From Sedimentisphaerales bacterium (GTDB lineage Bacteria > Planctomycetota > Phycisphaerae > Sedimentisphaerales > SG8-4), in the NCBI GenBank assembly GCA_016932895.1, contig JAFGCA010000485.1, positions 1-10,356 on the forward strand: 10,356 nucleotides of DNA. The letters are read 5' to 3'. This document shows, piece after piece, positions 7,924 through 10,356 of the stretch. The first letter of the stretch is position 1; each line of letters starts with the position of its first letter. Below the pieces are notes generated by a model. It made no database searches and was not told the origin of the DNA. It saw only the letters and a list, made by a program, of their open reading frames with translations. The position numbers and the translations under genes are program-made.

Positions 7924-8370
7924 ATGAAGATGACTCCAAGCCAGACCTATCAAACGTACATCCAGTTAATCATTCATGCAGAGTCCATTTCGTGGACTCG
8001 CTTCAATAACTTTCTCCTCGTCGGCTCCGTACTCGTCCTGGCCTGGGTAGCGCTATTCGTTTCTGACAAGTCATCCTTGTGGGCCGCGAAGGTCGCGATG
8101 CTTCTCATCTCTGGAGTCGGGGTCCTCAGCGGTATCGCTTGGGCTGGCCTCGGCAAACGCGGTCGCAAGTATGTGGACGATTATAAGAAAGAAGCACAAC
8201 GAATTGAAAAAGACAATGTTTGGTGGGAGAAAAGGGACCAAGAGATCAAAAGGCCTATGGGGCTGGACCAAGGGAAAGGAACCTGGGAAACTTCAACCTT
8301 CTTGGTCACGTGTGGCCCTGCCTTGTTCGCAACCTTGTGCTGTATCCTCTTTGCGATCAGTGCAATCTGA
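7924..8370 (+). CDS. Small three-helix membrane protein, function unknown
   Basis: A 148-aa protein I do not recognise. Three hydrophobic segments are visible: about 28-46 (NNFLLVGSVLVLAWVALFV), 53-76 (WAAKVAMLLISGVGVLSGIAWAGL) and 125-147 (TFLVTCGPALFATLCCILFAIS). A soluble N-terminal stretch of about 27 residues precedes them. A charged loop at 77-124, with KKEAQRIEKD and several Trp residues, lies between helices 2 and 3. There is no signal peptide and no catalytic motif. The ribosome site AGGGAG at 7911-7916 lies seven bases before the ATG and supports this start. The gene is AT-richer than the housekeeping genes to its left and ends 46 bp from the convergent restriction-enzyme gene. Small 2-3 TM proteins in such places can be defence-associated, but here that is only a guess from position. 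Confidence 0.75.
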   Translation: MKMTPSQTYQTYIQLIIHAESISWTRFNNFLLVGSVLVLAWVALFVSDKSSLWAAKVAMLLISGVGVLSGIAWAGLGKRGRKYVDDYKKEAQRIEKDNVWWEKRDQEIKRPMGLDQGKGTWETSTFLVTCGPALFATLCCILFAISAI

Positions 8371-8438
8371 TTGGAGTGACCACCGTTGAGGCGCGAGACG
8401 TTTGCGCCACATTGGTCTACACCTCCACACCAATCAGA
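8366..8438. repeat. Nested inverted repeats at the convergent gene junction
   Basis: The 9-bp arms TCTGATTGG (8366-8374) and CCAATCAGA (8430-8438) are perfect reverse complements separated by 55 bases. Inside them GGCGC (8390-8394) pairs with GCGCC (8404-8408). The left arm covers the stop codon of the membrane-protein gene, and the right arm lies in the last codons of the restriction-enzyme gene. There is no T-run, so this is not a typical intrinsic terminator, though a bidirectional block to transcription is possible. Confidence 0.45.
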
Positions 8439-9028
8439 ACGAGTGGCACGGCAGGGACGCCACGACCTTGGCGAACGACGTTGTAGAGTTCGCCTTCATA
8501 GTAGCCTACGCCACTGCTCATCTCGCTCTGGAGGGACTTCATGGGTAGAATCTCGATCCCTACATCGATGTGGTCGCTCACGTAGAAGGCCAGATGCTTG
8601 ACAAAGAGGTCATAAGCGACGAATGCATATTTTCCGAATTGGACTTCGATTGCCACTCGGTCCTTGGTGAAATCGGTCTGATTGTAGCTGAAGATCGGTA
8701 CATCACCCGCCGCCGTGATTTCCTTCTTCTGTTCCTCGGGTGGCATAGGCAGCGTCTTCCGAATTAGCTTCTCACTCTTGGTCACCCAGTAGCTCACACG
8801 ACTTTCTCGCCATCCCTTTGCTTCGAGAAGCTCTGTGAACCGGGCGTTCATATCGACGGGGCTATACAGCTTCTTGCCCTTCATGGTCTTCTCTTTTGAT
8901 ATCTTCGTTCTACACTTCGAGGCATCGACCGCAGCAACAACTCGTTCAATCTCTTTCCAAAGAGCACGTTTGTGGACAAGAAGGTACTCAAGACCATTCA
9001 GGTGCGAGTATGTCTCCCGAATTTTCAT
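8417..9028 (-). CDS. Type II restriction endonuclease, BglII/BstYI-like
   Basis: Predicted homodimeric type II restriction enzyme of 203 aa. The core TDFTKDRVAIEVQFGKYAF (118-136) aligns without gaps to the BglII active-site segment, where Asp84, Glu93 and Gln95 bind the metal. Here they are Asp119, Glu128 and Gln130, with identical D-x8-E-x-Q spacing and the same following aromatic pattern (EVQFxxYxF). The length is that of a single-domain BglII/BstYI enzyme (about 200-220 aa). Known members cut palindromes with a GATC core (AGATCT, RGATCY). A GATC-core site is therefore the first guess, but specificity cannot be read from the sequence. It lies 25 bp downstream of the methyltransferase on the same strand. 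A GAGG ribosome site sits only four bases before the ATG, and I found no convincing promoter of its own, so expression probably depends on read-through from the methyltransferase. No controller (C) protein gene is present. Confidence 0.8.
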   Translation of the reverse strand: MKIRETYSHLNGLEYLLVHKRALWKEIERVVAAVDASKCRTKISKEKTMKGKKLYSPVDMNARFTELLEAKGWRESRVSYWVTKSEKLIRKTLPMPPEEQKKEITAAGDVPIFSYNQTDFTKDRVAIEVQFGKYAFVAYDLFVKHLAFYVSDHIDVGIEILPMKSLQSEMSSGVGYYEGELYNVVRQGRGVPAVPLVLIGVEV

Positions 9029-9053
9029 ACAACCTCGACGGACCGCTGTTGAG

Positions 9054-9980
9054 TTAGCTGATTGAGAAAAGCAGGTTCTCAGGCTTTTCTTCTGGCTGCC
9101 ATGGCACTCTCGTCAAGCTATTCCCGGCCAGCTTCGGGTCATACACCGGCTTCCCCATGGGTCGAGTGCGCAGCGTGCCAGCAAGCTCTTGCTGAATGCG
9201 GCGGTTTGCCAACTCAGCATACTTGCCAACCTTCTCTGCGCCCGCCCCTCTTCGGCCATGGCGTATCGCCGCGATGATTGACGTTCCAGTCCCTAGAAAC
9301 GGATCGAAGACCCAATCCCCCTTCTGGGTCATCGACAGTACCAATCTTTCGATCAATTCAACGGGGAACTGGCAAGGGTGTTCCGTTTTCTCTACGTGGT
9401 TGCATTTCACGTTTGGAATCACCCATACATCGCTTGGATTCTTGCCAAGAGGATTCCCCGAATACTGCCCTCTCTTGGCACCCTTGAAGTGCTTCTTGCC
9501 TGGATATTTCTGCGGTATTCTCACGGGGTCCAAGTCGAAATAGTAATCATCTGACTTCGTGAACCAAATGATAGTCTCGTATCTTCCGGAAAACCGCCGC
9601 GAACAATGCAGCCCGTGTTCAAAGTGCCATACAACACGATTACGCATCTTCAAGCCAAGTTCAACGAAGACCGGGTAGAGCACCGTATCCAACGGGACTA
9701 TCGCCCCTCTATCGACGTAGTTCCCGACCTGCCAGCAGATACTCCCTTTGGGAGAGAGGGCCCTAACACACTCTCGAATCACGGTTGCCTGCTGCTCCAG
9801 ATAGACGTCAAGGTCAAGTTTCTTCTCGTACTCCTTGCCGATGTTGTACGGAGGGGACGTGATGACAAGTTGGAAAGACTCATCCGGCACCGATTGGAGC
9901 AATTCCACGCAATTACCCGGATAGACGACTATGCGCCTGGATGCCGAGAAACGCTTCTGTATTTTGGGTGTCCTTGCCAT
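9054..9980 (-). CDS. Type II DNA methyltransferase, beta class (probably N4-cytosine)
   Basis: Modification partner of the adjacent restriction enzyme, using S-adenosylmethionine to methylate the recognition site. In the 308-aa protein catalytic motif IV TSPPY (41-45) precedes the SAM-binding motif I DPFLGTGTS (226-234), with the usual HPCQFP (201-206) before it. That order defines the beta class. Ser in TSPPY (rather than Asp in DPPY) points to N4-methylcytosine, as in M.PvuII, M.BamHI and M.BglII, but N6-adenine cannot be excluded. All core motifs are intact. ATG 9980 is chosen because the -10 box of a strong promoter ends seven bases upstream, so the message would begin at or next to the start codon and no ribosome site is expected. 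The last codons contain an 8-bp inverted repeat (9065-9090). The gene is AT-richer than the ftsH-nth region, consistent with acquisition by transfer. Confidence 0.92.
   Translation of the reverse strand: MARTPKIQKRFSASRRIVVYPGNCVELLQSVPDESFQLVITSPPYNIGKEYEKKLDLDVYLEQQATVIRECVRALSPKGSICWQVGNYVDRGAIVPLDTVLYPVFVELGLKMRNRVVWHFEHGLHCSRRFSGRYETIIWFTKSDDYYFDLDPVRIPQKYPGKKHFKGAKRGQYSGNPLGKNPSDVWVIPNVKCNHVEKTEHPCQFPVELIERLVLSMTQKGDWVFDPFLGTGTSIIAAIRHGRRGAGAEKVGKYAELANRRIQQELAGTLRTRPMGKPVYDPKLAGNSLTRVPWQPEEKPENLLFSIS
9065..9090 (-). repeat. Hairpin in the last codons of the methyltransferase gene
   Basis: On the - strand AGAAAAGC, a 10-base loop and GCTTTTCT form a perfect 8-bp stem. It begins within the codons for EEKP and ends about ten bases before the stop codon. 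With U-rich sequence in its 3' arm it could cause pausing, partial termination or mRNA processing between methyltransferase and restriction enzyme. It may equally be a chance consequence of coding for Lys and Leu-Phe. Confidence 0.4.
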
Positions 9981-9986
9981 ACGCAG

Positions 9987-10015
9987 AATATAGCAGTCCC
10001 CGGCGCGGGAGTCAA
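9987..10015 (-). promoter_or_regulatory. Methyltransferase promoter, predicted leaderless start
   Basis: On the - strand TTGACT (10015-10010), a 17-base spacer and TATATT (9992-9987) form a strong sigma70-type promoter. Counting from the -10 box, +1 falls on base 9980, the A of the methyltransferase ATG. A directly repeated GACT lies in the -35 box and again in the spacer. Confidence 0.7.
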
Positions 10016-10064
10016 CTTCACGTTCGACCTCCGGGACAAAGAGAAAAGTGGGCCCGGCATCGAC

Positions 10065-10088
10065 TCACCCCGTGCCAATGGCGGGTGA
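10065..10088. repeat. Bulged inverted repeat between tRNA-His and methyltransferase
   Basis: TCACCC/GGGTGA (10065-10070 and 10083-10088) with an inner GCC-AAT-GGC (10074-10082) forms a nine-pair hairpin with a three-base bulge. It could end the tRNA-His transcript, but no T-run follows directly in the - direction. A second short stem, CCCTT/AAGGG at 10131-10146, lies closer to the tRNA. Confidence 0.3.
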
Positions 10089-10155
10089 TGCGGCGCGACA
10101 GCTCCTCACGCCAAGCTCACATTCGCGCGTCCCTTTCTCGCAAGGGCTTGATAAG

Positions 10156-10230
<75 letters not shown>

Positions 10231-10258
10231 ACGAAAGGCCGGGTCGCGGCCAAAGAAC

Positions 10259-10288
10259 AAGGTGCGTCGAGGGGTCTCGACGCACCTT
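10259..10288. repeat. Perfect 13-bp hairpin in front of tRNA-His
   Basis: AAGGTGCGTCGAG (10259-10271) and CTCGACGCACCTT (10276-10288) are exact reverse complements around a four-base loop. Read on the - strand the hairpin lies between the tRNA promoter and the tRNA, and it is followed by the T-rich GTTCTTT. It could be an intrinsic terminator or attenuator, a leader removed by processing, or a DNA operator at the transcription start. Confidence 0.6.
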
Positions 10289-10291
10289 GCT

Positions 10292-10319
10292 ATTGTACCG
10301 CGTACAAAATTCCTGTCAA
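10292..10319 (-). promoter_or_regulatory. Promoter of tRNA-His
   Basis: On the - strand TTGACA (10319-10314), a 16-base spacer and TACAAT (10297-10292) give a perfect -35 and a one-mismatch -10. Transcription would start near 10285, inside the first arm of the 13-bp hairpin, about 55 bases before the mature tRNA. Confidence 0.7.
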
Positions 10320-10325
10320 CAGGAA
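10310..10325 (-). terminator. Terminator-like palindrome after the right-edge gene, overlapping the tRNA -35 box
   Basis: On the - strand TTCCTG-TTGA-CAGGAA followed by TTTTG begins one base after the stop codon of the right-edge gene. A six-bp stem, tetraloop and T4 make a small intrinsic terminator. The loop and 3' arm supply the TTGACA -35 box of the tRNA-His promoter. Confidence 0.5.
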
Positions 10326-10326
10326 C

Positions 10327-10356
10327 TTACTTGTTTCTGACCGCCGCCTGGGCCGC
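10327..10356 (-). CDS. C-terminal end of an unidentified gene (nine codons)
   Basis: On the - strand the frame reads A-A-Q-A-A-V-R-N-K then TAA (10329-10327). GC-rich third positions fit local coding style, and a terminator-like hairpin follows at once, which supports a true gene end. Nine residues are too few to identify the protein. An Ala/basic C-terminus would fit many small basic proteins, but that is not evidence for one. Confidence 0.45.
   Translation of the reverse strand, partial: AAQAAVRNK

Noticed and set aside
9606..10088. A 160-codon + frame opposite the methyltransferase 5' end and promoter
   Set aside because: It is a shadow of a gene with intact methyltransferase motifs; no ribosome site or family resemblance is seen.

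Overview
The window looks like GC-rich chromosomal DNA from a Planctomycetota bacterium, most likely of the Phycisphaerae/Sedimentisphaerales type. This is an inference. It rests on a PEP-CTERM sorting tail of the IPAPxG...RRRxTL kind, a Tat-exported protein of the sugar-isomerase fold, and GC-rich third codon positions in the housekeeping genes. No rRNA or other taxonomic marker is present to confirm it.

Left part (about 1-4620, + strand): a closely packed gene run. It holds the 3' part of ftsH (membrane AAA+ zinc protease, 5' end outside the window), a DsbD-type thiol:disulfide interchange protein, endonuclease III (nth, whose start codon directly follows the dsbD stop codon) and a LOG-family (TIGR00730) nucleotide phosphoribohydrolase. 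Together they cover envelope and periplasmic protein quality control, redox supply, base-excision repair and nucleotide metabolism.

Middle part (about 4650-7920): a convergent gene on the - strand for a Tat-exported protein with an L-fucose/L-arabinose-isomerase-like C-terminal half. A divergent intergenic region follows, with a strong promoter and a structured leader of about 110 nt. It drives a secreted PEP-CTERM protein with a divergent InlB-like repeat. A 318-base gap comes next, with a second strong promoter and a second leader of about 100 nt.

Right part (about 7920-10356): visibly AT-richer DNA. It encodes a three-helix membrane protein of unknown function (+) and, convergent to it on the - strand, a type II restriction-modification pair. 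The pair consists of a beta-class TSPPY methyltransferase (transcript probably leaderless) followed after 25 bp by a 203-aa restriction enzyme with the BglII/BstYI catalytic signature D119...E128-V-Q130. The pair lies just beyond the 3' end of a tRNA-His(GTG) gene, a common position for acquired DNA. The tRNA has its own consensus promoter; its -35 box is embedded in the terminator-like hairpin of an unidentified gene whose last nine codons lie at the right edge.

No CRISPR array, insertion sequence or rRNA was seen. The least explained items are the unknown membrane protein beside the restriction system, the two structured leaders that share a sequence block, and the compact regulatory architecture around the tRNA and the methyltransferase.
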